Position numbers and translations under genes: made by a program
Notes under the pieces: model-generated
What the model was told of the DNA's origin: nothing
The model's database searches: none
Seen by the model: only the letters and a program-made list of their open reading frames with translations
NCBI GenBank assembly: GCA_914767715.1
Contig: OU612067.1
Coordinates: forward strand, 15,009,001 to 15,073,000
Source of the DNA: Membranipora membranacea
Taxonomy: Eukaryota > Bryozoa > Gymnolaemata > Cheilostomatida > Membraniporidae
Length of the DNA: 64,000 nt
Direction of reading: 5' to 3'
Shown: positions 12,309-25,402 of the stretch, in pieces
Layout: every line of letters begins with the position of its first letter
How positions within the stretch are numbered: position 1 is the first letter of the stretch

Positions 12309-13490
12309 CACGCTTCTGATATTTACTGTAACAGGAAATAAAGTGATGAAAATGTAAACAAACACACCTTTTTATCTGATCATAAGTTTTCAGCCAGTTT
12401 AGAGTCGGTAATCTGACAGTGGTTTTGTGTGCTTTATGGACATTTTATTAGACAGCTAGATTTGACCAATCAAAAGACAGTAGCGACAACAGGAGCCGCT
12501 GTATGGCATAAGCATGTAGTAAAATCCAAAGTTGATAAAAATGATACACATAATATCCACCCACTGCCAGCTGATAAAAAATAATAACTGCTAAAATTAG
12601 TTCCATTGTTACCACTAGACAATGAGTTAAGGACTCTATGTTTTGTGCAAATCTCGATGTCAAGTATAAGAGTGGTAAAAAGTGGTATAATAATTGGAAG
12701 ATCCATGTGTTAATGAAGTGTAGAAGGCTAACTGAGAAGGACTTGGCCTGTGCAGGCTGGCAGTGGCTAATCACTGGAATAGGGGGGGGGGGGGGTTTAG
12801 GGGATTTACCCAAGCTGTCCCTTAACTGAGTAGAGTAGTGATGTTAGTAGCATGCAATAGCTTTTTCACATTATTGGTAGTAGTGATGAGTGAAAACTGC
12901 AGTAGGAGGGAGCTAGTCCAAAGCTTTACTTTTACTTAGTTCAATCCAGTGATTGTTGTGTACTATCTATCCCAAGAGGACCTCTCTCTGGATCTATCTA
13001 CACTTATACCTACCTGCTACATGAATAACGAAGAAACATATGTGATGGATCTAAACGACCACATATATGGGATATGCCATATTTATTATATGCTTACAAT
13101 CATACCTGCTGGCTACTCACTGTTACCAATGAGGGAGTTCATTGCTGTTACTATACCCCTGTCTAGCTTATTTGAAAAGCTTTGAGTGAAGGTGGGGGGG
13201 GGAGGGGAAAGGCTAATGATGTACTATGTCTATTAGATACTTTGCAACCTGTCGCATCAAAGAGAGACTATAAAGTAATGATACATACTTATTTTTATAT
13301 TATTAGATTTATATTATATTTTATTATAATGTCAATGATCACAGCAATACATTTGCATAGTGCCAATCATGTGGAGACAATTTTATCTACAATTTACCCC
13401 CTAGGCTATTATGAGACAAGATCTTGAATGTATTTACGGTCATACTCTTGATGTTTCAGTAATATTGACAGAAGGCTGTCAACATTGACT
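12309..13490. promoter_or_regulatory. Head-to-head spacer between PLA2G12-like and PRMT7
   Basis: The two start codons are 1.2 kb apart and diverge. The PLA2 5' UTR is spliced (3' splice site at 12326), so its promoter lies further right. PRMT7 also has a possible 3' splice site (gatgtttcag, near 13459) before its ATG. The spacer therefore probably holds two promoters or a shared one. It has a 14-base G run at about 12782-12796 and a shorter G-rich run near 13190-13205. No TATA box stands out. Confidence 0.4.
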
Positions 13491-16400
13491 ATGAGTGTGT
13501 TTGTGTCTAAAGTGAATGCCTCAACAGGAAAAGTTGACTGGATATGCAAAGATGAGGACTATGATTACAATCAGGAAATCGCCAGGTAAAATGAAATACT
13601 ATAGTCTCTCATTGATTTGTAAAAATCGGCGAGAAGATGAATATGTCTGCCATAAGACATTCAATCAGTAATTTGTAGTGCAATCAGCATCTAACGGTAT
13701 TACGATATACAGCTTCTCAGAGAAGTCCAAGTGCTGGTATTGGGCTTTTTAAACCCTAGAGAAACTGCATATGACTCTCTAATTATTTGACAGGCACCTA
13801 TGTAACGCCTCCATGTTATGAAAAAATTTAAGTATATATAATGTTGTAGATCTGCTTATGCTGATATGCTTCATGATACAGAACGGGTGAGTTTCCTGGT
13901 CTTGACCTCCATGTGAATTAAAAATTGAATTAGATAAAAATTCTTTTCATTATCTGCTAGTCAGGTAAGGGATTGCAAGCATTTGGCTGTAAATGTATTG
14001 CTTACTCGAAAATGCTTTGTGATACAACCAGATTCAAAAGATTTGGTTGATGAAACTTACTGATGATTTCTCCTATATATACTCATTCACCCAAAATTTT
14101 ACCTTCATTGGCCTAGGACCCACAACAACAAGCGGATGCATGCGAAGCAGCTAGCTGTCTTGTTGGGCTTTGTCAGAAGAAATCATCACAAGTTAGATTT
14201 GTATACTGGGTAGCCGCCAAGTTGTAAAACAACAAATTAAATAAAGTAGTAATATTGGTAACTGAATAAAAGAACTGGCTGAACTAATTTACATTTCATA
14301 TATCTTATGTTAAATTTGTGTGTATGCCACCATGTATAGCTTATAGCGTCTCTTTGCAGAATAAGAAGTATGAACTTGGGTTAATAGCTGCGGTGAAGTC
14401 AATGAGGAAGCAGGGCAGACCTTGTAATGTATTAGATATCGGTACCGGTACTGGGTTACTGTCTATGATGGCTGTCAGGAACGGAGCGGATACTGTACAT
14501 GCATGTGATGTGAGTAACGTTCATGAACTTATACCAACACTAAATCATTTCATATTTGTAAATTTGAAATTGTTTCTGTTGGTTGGTTGGTTGGATGGTT
14601 GGTTAAAGATTGATCTACTACTTTCTGGTATCAAATGATCATATATCAATATTGACCTTGGAGGTATATGTGTTGGTGATTAGCATTGTCCCCGCCACAG
14701 GTTTTGGTTTGTTCGGTCACCAAACAAACCAAAACCCATGGCCGCGTGACATGGCTAGTTGGTGATGGTTGAGTTTGTTTTCCCATTTGGGAGTTGTCGT
14801 CGTTGTTGTTGATGTTGCTGTTGTAATCATACTCTCAAATTAAACCAGCACCTAATTATTATCAAGCCCTTTAACAGAACTAGCGCTATTAATAAAAAAA
14901 TGTTATCAAGATGTTCAATCATTACCACGCGTTGGCATATTGATATTGGCGTGAACTCTGTTTAACATATTTCCTTCTCTGTCAGGCCTTTGACCCCGCT
15001 GCAGTATGTGCTGAGAAGATCATAGAGGCTAATGGTATGACAGGAAAGATTAACCTTATACGTAAGCGCTCTACAGATATGTTAGTACCAGAGGATATGC
15101 CTATCAAAGCTAATATACTTATAACAGAAGTATTTGATACAGAGCTCATAGGAGAAGGAGCCATCGGTACATTTAGACATGCGTTGGAGTATCTTCTAGA
15201 GGTGTGTAAAAGCTTTGACTTGCTATCAGCAAAAGGAAAGTTTTTCCTCATAAAAATCATCCAAGCCATGTCATTTTTGCCTGCTTTCACGACTAAAATC
15301 GTTTCTGTGTGCTGGTGAAAATGGCAATTCTGTCTTAACACATTATGAATGAACACATCATATAAGGAGGGCATCTAACGCAAACCATATTGATCATAAC
15401 TCCTTCTGGTTCATGACAAGGTTGTTTGGTTGGCTGACGTCTTGGAACTTAACATTTGTCGTGTTTAGGGACACACTGCTACCATTTAGCTTTCACATTC
15501 ATGTATACCATTTGAGTTTCTAATACCAGGCTATCAAACTATAAACCATAAACACTGAGCAGAACTACTATCTCTATCCTGTTACTTTCATTCACATTTC
15601 TTTGTTGCATTGTAGCCAGATTGTATAGTGGTGCCTAGTTTAGCTCGTATGTACATAAGACCTGTGGAGTCGCCCTACCTCAACTCTCGTAACCAGCTGT
15701 CACTCCACCTGCCACCAGATGTCAGTCCTGTCGACATGCCTGATGGTATAGAGAGATATAATAATAGTCTTGCAGCTCCTCTGTTTGACCTGCAGCTGAG
15801 TGAGCTGCCTTCAGATCTCTTCAAAACACTTGCACCGCCATCTCTAGTATTCAAGTCAGTATTAATTCATGCAGGAACAAAATTATGTGTAATAAGTAAA
15901 TAAATAATAGAGTAATAATCTTGATATACGAATGACGTTCGAATACCGACTCATTCTTAAATGAAATGTTTTTTTTTGTGAATTAAGTATGCACACATTT
16001 ACTTGTTTCTCTTCCCTCTTCGCAACTCTTCCAGAATGTCACATTTATAACTATAACCAGAATTAGAAACACTAATAGGCTTAATATAGTATATTAAGTC
16101 TATGGGAGCACCTTTCATGGTTTAACTAGGGTTTAATTAATATTACTGCTAACAGATAACAAAAATATGTTTTTTCGCTGTGTACTATGAAAACACTTAC
16201 CGTCCTGCGAGCTGACGTGGTAAGAAGACTGCCTACCCCCACCATTCGCTGATATCCATTTAATGAATATATTCTGTTTCATTGATCAGATTTGATTTTT
16301 GTGGCCGAGAACCTCTGCCAGTAGAAGATAAGACAGTGAGCTGGTTTGACGCTACAGCCTCAGGTACTTGTCACGCCTTCTTTATGTGGTGGGATTTAGA

Positions 16401-18197
16401 TATGGATATGGACGGGGACGTTGTGCTATCTTGCGCACCGCACTGGGATCATCCTGATCCTAGAGACACAATGCAGGTATGAAATGGTCTGTAATATTGG
16501 ACAGGGCGGAGAGCTAAAGTTGAACATTTTGTAACCTTCAACAGTTTTTGTAATATTTTATCGCCTTGTTTATTTTACCAATGGAAAAAAATCAAAGACG
16601 TAAAAGCAAAAAACAAAGTGAAAGATAGGACTTGGCCTGATTGACATGATCTCAGGCATGAGTTTATCACCAATTTGCCAGTTTCTAAGGATTGATTTTA
16701 TGAGTGTACGCCATAGACTTAATACTAAACTTGAATTACAATTAAACTCCTATGATTTTTTGTTTTAGTGGAGAGACCACTGGATGCAGGCTATATTTTA
16801 CCCGTCCCGACCTCTTAGTGTAGTCAAAGGTTCTCAGTATATGATCAGATCTACCCATGATGAATACAGCCTCTGCTTTGATATCCTTGAGGCGTCCAAG
16901 TAAGCTCCACATAAGTACATGAATATATTCTTCTCTAGTTTAAGCTCTCAAACCATGTCGGGTTAGCTGGTACTGGTAGTAGCATTTCATTATCAACTAC
17001 CAGAGTTAAACTCATTCTTCTCGTGTTTCTTGCTCACCAATATTTATAATATGATTTAACATTAGGAGGGGAAAACTCCCCTTAATCTTTGACTTTCCAT
17101 AAATTGATTTTTGATTTGGTCCTATGAACTCGCAAGACTTGATATACTAACCCACATACCAATGTTTCTAAAAGAACTGACCTGACTAGGCTGATGTCAT
17201 GGTAACAATATCAGCAATTTGAGGTAAAGTTTGATTACAGCCAGCTAATTCGTTCTATAAAACACAAGCTGGAATTCAGCGTGGGCTTTCTAATTTAAAA
17301 TAACCCTATGTCAACTGTATATATACCATGAACAACATACTTGTTTCAGATTTGGCTCTAAGGGAGACACTCCAGTCAATAAGCAGTTCCTCGCTCTTAT
17401 AACTCCCCCAGACAGCGCTACAGATATGTTACATTGTGTATATACTCGATCGAGGCTGGCCATGCTCAGTGATAAGGCTTATGTGTCCAAATATGCTGCC
17501 GCTCTCAACAAAACACTCAGCAGCAAGCAGGAACAAGAAACAGTAGCGCTGTGTGCCAGCGAGAGTTCATTTTTGCCTTTTCTATTGGCAAGACATGGGG
17601 TCAAAAAGGTAATAATTTGTTTTACAAGGCCTGTTAAGTTGCTCCGTAGATGTAAGTCCATGGACAACAACAAAGAATTGAAAATTTATCGGGAATAATT
17701 TTCCGTGAAGAAGAAACTTGGTGTTCTGATCTAGGAAATTTATTTTGTAATGTAATATCATTCAATATTTCATGCATACCAACCGATGGTTTAACAATAG
17801 CTATCGTACTGTTTAAAGATTATTCCTAATGTTCACAGGAGTACATTCTACAGTCAAAAGTATATTTGGAGAAATTCCTCGTGGGATTCTGTGCAACCAA
17901 CATATCTGTAGTCCAACTAACACAGCTAGCTTTTTGTCTTGGACATAATTTTTAAAATCACTGACCTTTGCCCTCTGCAACTTTCATTACAGGTGCTCGT
18001 CTTGGAGTCAAACTTTATCGGTGCCAGGAAAATCACACAGTCAATCATTGATCATAATAATCTCACAGAAGTAATACAACTATACAATGGTTATGACAGC
18101 ATACCACAAGCCCAACTACAACAGGTAATATATGTAAAACCTAGCTCTGTAATGTCATTTGTTGTGAGATATTCGAAGAGAGCTTTCACATGCAGTT

Positions 18198-18229
<32 letters not shown>

Positions 18230-20689
18230 TGGGAAGCCATTAGATGTGTGAGGTTATAGATTTTCGGTGTGGTAAGAATAAATGGCAAGTCTCATGAACA
18301 TCATAACCAAATATTTCAAATAATATGTTCACCAACCTCAGGGGAACACATTTTTAATTTTGAGCAATTTCCTCAGGGGACAGCTTTTGAGGTCAGGTAT
18401 AATTTTCAAACCTCCTAAGACCACAAAAAATTGACCTAATAAAGCAGTCTGAATTAAGTGACATTAGAATGCATTGTGATCTGGATGAAGGGACCAATTT
18501 TCCTTGTCTGAATTAAAAAGAGTTCTGTATTATTAAGTCTGAATTAACAAGCTTACACTGTACTAGCTTCATCAGTATCCAAATGTTATTATATGGGTGC
18601 ATCTGTGTTCTCCAAGTTCGCCTGAGCCTTTCAAAATTATACCATATTTGAGGGATAGCGCGTCTATTAATCTGAATGTGAGTATTTTTCTCTGTGGTGA
18701 TGTACCAAGTCAAGGTGATAGCTGCCAACATTTCTAACTTGAATTTGTGTTATCAGAGTTTAAGTGCCTCAAACTCTGCCGGGATAGCTGGTGGTAGCAT
18801 ATCCTTGTGCGCTTTAACCATTTCACTCATGGTATGATTGTATATTCCAGGTTTCTTTGGTAGTAGCTGAGCCATATTTCTCTGTATCACACTTACCCTG
18901 GGATGATCTACAGCTGTGGTATATCCGCTCCTCGCTTACACAACCTAACATCACAGTGTGTCCACTCAGAGCTCATCTAGTAGCGTTACCTGTACAGTTT
19001 GATAATCTACATAAGATACGCTCCCCTCTGGGTACTATAGAAGGATTAGATCTATCTATATACGATAATATGATAGAGGTGCGTGTTACTGTTATTGCTT
19101 GTACATCTTTTTGACGGGCATGATTTGATTGTATAAACATCATCAATTCAAAAATGGTCATAGTGATTTCATTTGTCAACTCAGGGAGTTTAGGACAAAT
19201 GTCGAGACAGCTGAAGTTCATTCTCCAGCAGTCCACAACTCCCTTGTCAAATTTAATCGCATTATCTGACTTTGGAGTTGCTACCCCTTGGCTGATCACT
19301 TCGCAGTATAACCAGTTGACAAGAACAACTGCAGATGCAGCAATGAACTCCCTCTTCATTGAATGCCGACACAGCGATCTTATCGAATTTGATCGTATCA
19401 TTGCCTATCTTCCAATCCTCCATCCTCCTAATCAATAATTTTACAGTGTAGATTTTTAACGCTAGGCTCACCATATTTTTGTGTTAAATCCAATAGCTGA
19501 TTATTTTTACTTGCAGACAGCAAGAGAGAAGTCGGATGATCAGTGGGAGCCACACTCTCTTTGGGAATATCCCTGTAAAGCTCTCAGTCAATCCTCTCAG
19601 ATTATAACCTTTGACCTTACAAAAAGCATGGATAGCGTTGAGCCGGAGTCACTATCATCAAAAGGAGAGATATCGATCTTACAGTAGGTTTATTACAAAT
19701 GGGAAGTTTTTTACATTGTAAGTCTCAGTCATGCTGACTGCTTGAATTAAGGATCAAACCCATCTAACCGCACATATATACACTTGGAGTGTGGGAAAAA
19801 TTGCCACAGTGTAACTTTAATCTGGAATTATCAGCTAGATCAAGTTAAACTCTTCATCTAGATGTCCCTTCAGACTCTTAACGATTGCATTGATTGAGAT
19901 GGTTTTCACGGCTTGAATATGCATGCATGATGTTATTCTAGAACCATCTCCAATATTCCAAGAGATATTTGTAGCCAATTTAATACACATTATTTAAACA
20001 GCTGTAATTTGTTACACGCTTAATCAGGGAATTCGGGACCGGCTAAACTATCGCCCTCCCCGGCAAAACCCATTCGGCAAAATTATTAAGGAGTTGTACC
20101 CTCTTTTGCTGTAGGGACATAACTTCTAGTTCAGTTAACTGATTTCATCAACTTATGTTATTGCAGTGATGGAGAATACAATGGAGTGGTAGCGTGGATG
20201 GTTTATGATTTAGATGATACAAATTCTGTGTCATTCGGCTCCCAGGGTCAGATCACTCCAGGGGATTATGTAACATGGCATATGGAGCGCAAACAAGGTA
20301 AGCATCTCAGCTTTAATTAAACATCTGCTTGATCTGCAATGACATCACTGTGTTGAGTCATATGTTTACCTGTTTTTATATTAGATTTTCTTGTTTATGG
20401 AAAAATAGAGCTGTGGCTCTTTGATTCATATGAACTAGGATGTTTTCACCGCTGTGTATGATCTATTCAGATTTGAGGCTCACGATTATGCACATTTCCC
20501 TGTCTAAACTGTGAAGGCAGGAATGCAGAACCGTTTACAAAATTTTCCCGTTAATTGATTTTTCTATTTGTAGGAGTGTATTTACCTTTATCGTCTACCG
20601 CTGTCGAGTCCAGTAAATCAAAGCTACAGTATACATGTGAATACAGCGTCAAATCAGGCGATATGGAGTTGACGTTTACCGTCACATGA
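13491..20689 (+). CDS. PRMT7: Protein arginine methyltransferase 7
   Basis: Thirteen coding exons: 13491-13585, 13850-13886, 14360-14509, 14986-15201, 15616-15854, 16290-16476, 16769-16899, 17350-17608, 17993-18124, 18851-19078, 19517-19683, 20167-20297, 20574-20689. All junctions are GT-AG and in phase, giving 695 codons (human PRMT7 has 692). PRMT7 makes monomethyl-arginine from AdoMet and carries two tandem methyltransferase modules on one chain. Module one shows the AdoMet motif [15 protein letters not shown] (about 68-82) and the double-E loop [10 protein letters not shown], with Glu142 and Glu151 spaced as in the family. The linker reads W-x-DHWMQ near 309-316. Module two (about 360-695) keeps the fold ([31 protein letters not shown]) but its AdoMet motif is degraded, as is usual for PRMT7. 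The start [17 protein letters not shown] matches the family N-terminus and agrees with [16 protein letters not shown] across the exon 1/2 junction. Confidence 0.95.
14700..14736. repeat. Perfect hairpin in PRMT7 intron 3
   Basis: GGTTTTGGTTTG and CAAACCAAAACC flank a short loop around 14713-14724. The stem is long enough to fold in RNA. No coding role; probably a relic of a foldback element. Confidence 0.6.
16936..17013. mobile_element. Foldback MITE, short copy, 9-bp target duplication
   Basis: It starts TAGTTTAAGCTCTCAAAC and ends GAGTTAAACTC, and is flanked on both sides by ATTCTTCTC (16927-16935 and 17014-17022). The internal GCATTTCATTATCAA is shared with the larger copy at 55803-55912. 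A 9-bp duplication is typical of Mutator-like elements. It lies in the PRMT7 intron between exons 7 and 8. Confidence 0.7.
18201..18230. repeat. (AT)n microsatellite
   Basis: A run of alternating AT in the PRMT7 intron after exon 9. Open frames across it are artefacts of the repeat. Confidence 0.8.
18756..18815. mobile_element. Fragment of the foldback MITE family
   Basis: GAGTTTAAGTGCCTCAAAC and the following GCTGG/GGTAGCAT segment match the left end of the element at 55803. The matching right end was not found, so this is a one-ended relic 35 bases upstream of PRMT7 exon 10. A still weaker fragment lies near 42592-42640. Confidence 0.45.
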
Positions 20690-20952
20690 ACCAATATTAA
20701 CTTTCAAGGTAACATTTGGTGGTACTGTAATACTGTATACTTTTGAGTTGTCGCGATTTGTTCATAATGCAAGCAGAAAGAGTGTATATTGTATACCCTA
20801 GTTATATGTGTAGACACACTGCACAATGCTTTATCTTGGAGACAGTGATCTAGCCTCTTATATATATATTTTATGAATGATCATCATGGATTCATAAATA
20901 TTTTGTAACTATGAAATCCGCAGGACAGCGTCTGCCTGTTGATGAAATGAAC

Positions 20953-20958
20953 AATAAA
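20953..20958 (+). terminator. Poly(A) signal of PRMT7
   Basis: AATAAA about 265 bases after the PRMT7 stop codon, on the same strand. Confidence 0.55.
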
Positions 20959-22125
20959 CAACTTCTAGTCAAGAACATACATTCTCACTTTAGACAATGT
21001 AGATATAACCAAGGAGTACCTCCCTGATATAACTCACTCATAATCTACGACAGTGTGTTAGATGTTCAAAAAATAATTTTGATATCAATTTACATCCTAG
21101 CCACCCACAATAATAGAATATTAGGGACAATTATTTCAGGGATTTATTTTCAAAAATCATTCCTTTTGTTTCAAAATATGAGATGAGGTTGAAAATTGTC
21201 AGAAATGTTGAATCTGCTGAGGGAAGAACAGTAACACGTTTACAAATTATACAATGACCTCACTGTATTCTGCACTTGGAGTTCACAAGTTCTTTGAGCT
21301 TGACACCTCCACTGCGATAAAAGCGCCATAGAGACATTTATCCTTTCAAAACGTCCCCATATATTCCCAATTTCTTTTCATATCCAGGCTTTGTACTTTA
21401 AAAATTGATGGAAAAGTTTTTTTCAGACTAGGCGGATGAAAAAATGTATATTATAAGGTATGCGAAGTATGCGGTTTGATAAAAACTCTCTGTACTATTG
21501 ATATATGTGTTATATCAAAGCTGACACACACCTCTAACAATTAATTTTCAGTCCCTGAACAGTCTGGTACATTTTTTTATTACCTCAGCCATACCAGAGT
21601 CTGAAAAATCCCTGTAACAAGTCCAACGTGTGTTATAAATTATTTTTGTTATAACGAAATATCTTTAATTTAAGAGTTTTTTTACTAAAATACCTGGTTA
21701 CATTTCACAAATGTTAGTAGCAGTTAATGGCTCTTACTACTACAATGCTTGTATTAGAATTTTGATTTTTATGGCTGGTTTATTCAAATACCTGTTAGAT
21801 TTTTTATTAGAAAATACCTGGTAAAAGTTCAAAACGGTTTATGGTCAAGCTGTAAATATCTTGAGGTGATTGATGTTCGGTGGTTCAAGGCACCTCATGC
21901 GTTTGTTTACTCCGGTATCAAGATTATGTCTTGAGTTGCAGAGACATTGAATAGAGTAATATCAACCTATAATACATACTTCATGTATAAAACGAAATGC
22001 TTGGCCGTCTGGAGAGGCGTTATTCGGTGGTTTGGTAATGGCAAACACTTATGCCCACACAAGTCCGTTAAATACATAAATATGTACAAAAATAGAGTTG
22101 TGGTGGCTGCAGAATCTGACAGTTG

Positions 22126-22342
22126 TTTGCTCGTAGTTCTAGGGGAGGCAGGGACGCTCAATAGAGTAGCCTAAAAATGCTATAATTGAATATTCTATGT
22201 CAGAATCAGCTCTTTTGGGACTTCCATATACTATTTATATCATTAAAACGTTTTGGAGGAGCCTACAAAACCCAACCTGGTGTTACTTCACACCCTCAAG
22301 GATGTCCACCTCCCCTACCATTTTTCCTAACCTACGGTCCTG
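22126..22342 (-). mobile_element. TIR element family A, copy 1 (217 bp, TSD AGTTG)
   Basis: Reverse orientation. The right end reads CCTACGGTCCTG, matching the CAGGGCCGTAG terminus of the other copies. The left end (CTCGTAGTTCTAGGGGAGG) matches their GAACTACGGGCCTG terminus but its outer bases have decayed. The flanks carry AGTTG at 22121-22125 and 22343-22347. There is no coding capacity, so it is non-autonomous. Confidence 0.75.
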
Positions 22343-22599
22343 AGTTGTATGCCCTTGGCGTCGTCTTTAGCGTGGAGGTCATTACCTAATATTCCACAGT
22401 TCATTGATCGCGTTAAGTCATGTCAGCTCAGTACATTATCAATGGAAACACAGTCTCATTGATCTGCGGTGGTCTGTTTATGTTGTACCTACAGAGCCAA
22501 AGTACACTGTCTGATGACATCATCAATATGGTCGACAATCTCATCTCACCTTTACCAGGGAGAATGGATTCTATTTTATGATTGCCGCATTTCTAAACA

Positions 22600-22677
22600 T
22601 AGGGCATAGCAAAGATAGTATAGCAGCTATATAGATAGCAGCATAGATAGCATAGCATAGGGCATAAAGCATAGCAT

Positions 22678-22712
<35 letters not shown>
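22600..22712. repeat. CATAG-rich minisatellite followed by (TA)n
   Basis: Irregular repeats of ATAGCATAG/AGATAG run from about 22600 to 22678 and are followed by a 30-base TA alternation. A minus-strand frame rich in Tyr/Ile across it is an artefact. Confidence 0.7.
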
Positions 22713-22719
<7 letters not shown>

Positions 22720-23140
22720 TTGCATCCATTCTCCCTGCCTTCACACCACATGGCAAGACTTTAGATCGTTTAAACCCAGTAGTATTTTTTGAGTTGAAAG
22801 AACCAGCTATGTATGTTGTTGTAATATATTCAAAACGTTTTCAACTTTAAAATCATAACAATTTCATGTGAGCTGGCATCAGAAGACTAGAAAGGTTTGA
22901 TGTTTGGCTACAGATTTTTAATCACTGGTTTCAGCGTCTGAAACATGGCCCAAGAATGAAAGATATTCTTCTGAACAAATGGAAAGGCCATGTTTGATAT
23001 CTTCTATAGCTTCATCGCAACTTTGATGTACTGTAAGTTGTGAGACGACCAACTATCTCAGAACTTTTAGATCTGCTTTTCTTTTTCTCTTGCATCTGGC
23101 TGGATTGTAAGTAATTCTAATCATCATAGCCAGACCAATT

Positions 23141-23379
23141 TAGGGCCGTAGTTTAGAACAAAATATAGGGGAAGCAAAAGTCCGAGGTGAGTGCAAATCA
23201 TCGCCAGGAGAAGTGTTGTAATCTGCCTCCCAAACAACTTAAGGCATATAAATAGCAAATGGTAATCCCAGAGGAGCCGATTCTAAAATGGATTATCCAA
23301 TTATAGTGTTTTTAGACCACTGTATCTAGCGCTCTAGGGGAGGCAGTGCCTCCCTTCCTCCCCTAGAACTACGGGCCTG
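23141..23379 (+). mobile_element. TIR element family A, copy 2 (239 bp, TSD CAATT)
   Basis: It starts TAGGGCCGTAGTTTAGA and ends CCCCTAGAACTACGGGCCTG, with CAATT at 23136-23140 and 23380-23384. Near the right end GGGGAGGCAGTGCCTCCC and the following CTCCCC segment can fold into a hairpin. Body and ends align with the copies at 29633 and 30954. Confidence 0.85.
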
Positions 23380-23384
23380 CAATT

Positions 23385-23678
23385 ACCTCTCATCTTTACC
23401 AATTCCATCCTAATAAACACATGACACGGATGGGCGTTTGAAGTACGTAGACATTTCAACTCGCACTTTGAACCACTGATTGCTAAGTGAAATATCAAAG
23501 ACTTTTTTCCTTCATCGGGCTTCTTAATCAATAAAGAAATCACTTGGATATATTCCTTGAAATGTTTTAAATTATTCATTCGCTCTAAAATTCCTTGTTG
23601 AGCTGGGTTCATGTCGCTGTTGTAGAGTCCACATACAGTCAGCGTGATTGATATTCTACCCAGCTGCCTGACTGTCAC
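23385..23678 (-). CDS. Possible orphan exon or gene relic, unrecognised
   Basis: A minus-strand frame opens with ATG at 23678 (MTVRQLGRISITLTVCGLYN) and runs about 98 codons to ATGAGAG|gtaatt. The residues look balanced (LKHFKEYIQVISLLIKKPDE) rather than repeat-derived. The frame then continues into the TIR element, which is not part of it. No family recognised, no signal peptide, no partner exons found. It may be a real exon, a decayed gene or chance. Confidence 0.22.
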
Positions 23679-25402
23679 ACTAAGTCTGTTTGCTCAGCCC
23701 CCTCTCCAAATATGATGAAAATTTGATCAAAGAACTTTTTGCTGTTGAAGTATGTTTGCTCATCATTTGATGTAGAAGTTGGCTGTGATGATCATACGGC
23801 GGCGCGAGCCAGATCCATTCACACAGGGATCATCTTTTTTTGCAATGTTTATATTTGTCGCTTGTTCACGGTTCGTTCTTTAGAACTTCACATCCTGCTC
23901 TTGAGAATTGGAGTGCTACGGTGTATCTATTTTGTAGATCTGTTGCACTGGGCCAGGTTTGTGTTTGATTTTGGAGACCGTCAGACTATCGATATAAATC
24001 TAGAGTGCCACACTCTGCACTGCGGAGGTTCGGCTGGCCTGGTTGTCCTCCTCCTGTCCGGGGCTTCCCACTTTGATCACCGTTACATCGATCGATGATC
24101 ATCGGATTGTCTTTCCAATCACAGCTGTTGTACCTTTGGTCCACCTGCAATCATCTCTGAAATCTATGCCAGTTTAACTGTTGTAAAGCCAATTCAAAGA
24201 CTTGAATTGCGTTTTATTTATTACAAGGTATCTTCGTTGAGTTTCCTATATCTTATTTCTCAAGTGTTGATATCATGCATTCACCCAGCTGGCTACTTTG
24301 AGTGTATATCATTCATGATTTGCAGGCCTCGTTGAAGATTAGTGTTTGTCGCTCTATTCCTATGATGTTGAGGATTAGAATAAGATATTAGACCCGACAT
24401 GAAGTACAAGTGTGGTAAAATTTGAAACACTGCAGCTCTGCCATCAAACATTTGTTAGCAACTTACTTAGGATTGATGCATCAAAGAGATTGACGGATAG
24501 CGATCATTTTGGTACCATTTACTTTGATCTTCTTGTGCAGGATCAAGATCTCTTGCAGCTCCACCCTTTTTTACGAGATATTGAAAAGTGAACCATGGCG
24601 TGAGCTGTGTTTTGATCAGGCTGTATTGTGGCTCGTAATTGGCAATGCTGGTTAATTCGCTGGTTATATTTCATGGCCCCATAGATAACATGTTAAAATT
24701 GTTAAGTGTTTTACGTATGCAGGGGATTAAGAGCTTAATCCAGGGTGTGCTTATATCTTAAGCGTATGTCTGGCAATTAAACTTCTGTTTATCCAAACTT
24801 TCACTGAATAGCCTCTGCTAAGGCTTTCCCTCTTTCGCAACGGGTTTTGCATATTTTTTCTCAGTGTTTATGCTACTTTTCATCACCTGTGGTTTATTTT
24901 GAGTTAAATAGAGGGTTGAAAAGACAATATCATAACAAGGTGGTCTTCTTTTGTTTATAAATATGGATCAGGTGATAGACAAATTACGGGTGAATAAATA
25001 GTCTGTGCTTTAGCCTCAAGAAGTGTGCCACTAGCCAATCATATCCTTCCTGCCTTAGCCAATCACAAGAGTCCATTAGCCAAGCCTGTGTCCAATTAGA
25101 AAAATGTTTTGCTTTGATCTTGAGAAAATCAAAACAAAGCATGGGTTGCACGTGTGTTTGTATCAATGATCTGTGCAGAAGCGGTCCTTTTGATATTATT
25201 TATAAACCCTTCAAATTATTGAATTCAGGAAGAATTTCTATTTGATGGTGCTTTGAAGTGATTATTTATGTGAGAGGGCACAATCTCAGAGCTTCTCAGT
25301 TTCACCGTAGCATTCTCCGAAGGAAGACAGGATATTTAGTACACTCTCCAAGCTTTGGACTATTTTATTTCTCTCTAGCAGTTGAAGAAGACAATCTTAA
25401 CC

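Larger units (their letters stand above)
20960..25381. other. Intergenic region upstream of the caspase-like gene
   Basis: It contains two copies of the 5-bp-TSD inverted-repeat element, a CATAG/AT repeat block and a possible minus-strand exon near 23385-23678, listed separately. A pyrimidine-rich 3' splice site (tctctctagcag ending 25381) marks the start of the second exon of the next gene, so its promoter and non-coding first exon should lie in the right part of this region. Nothing else recognisable. Confidence 0.4.

Noticed and set aside
14982-15374. 130-codon minus-strand frame
   Set aside because: It is antisense to PRMT7 exon 4, which has motif and splice support.
18973-19401. 142-codon minus-strand frame
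   Set aside because: It overlaps PRMT7 exon 10 and its intron, with no domain or splice logic.
23739-24098. 119-codon plus-strand frame
   Set aside because: Composition is erratic, with no splice support and no recognisable residues.
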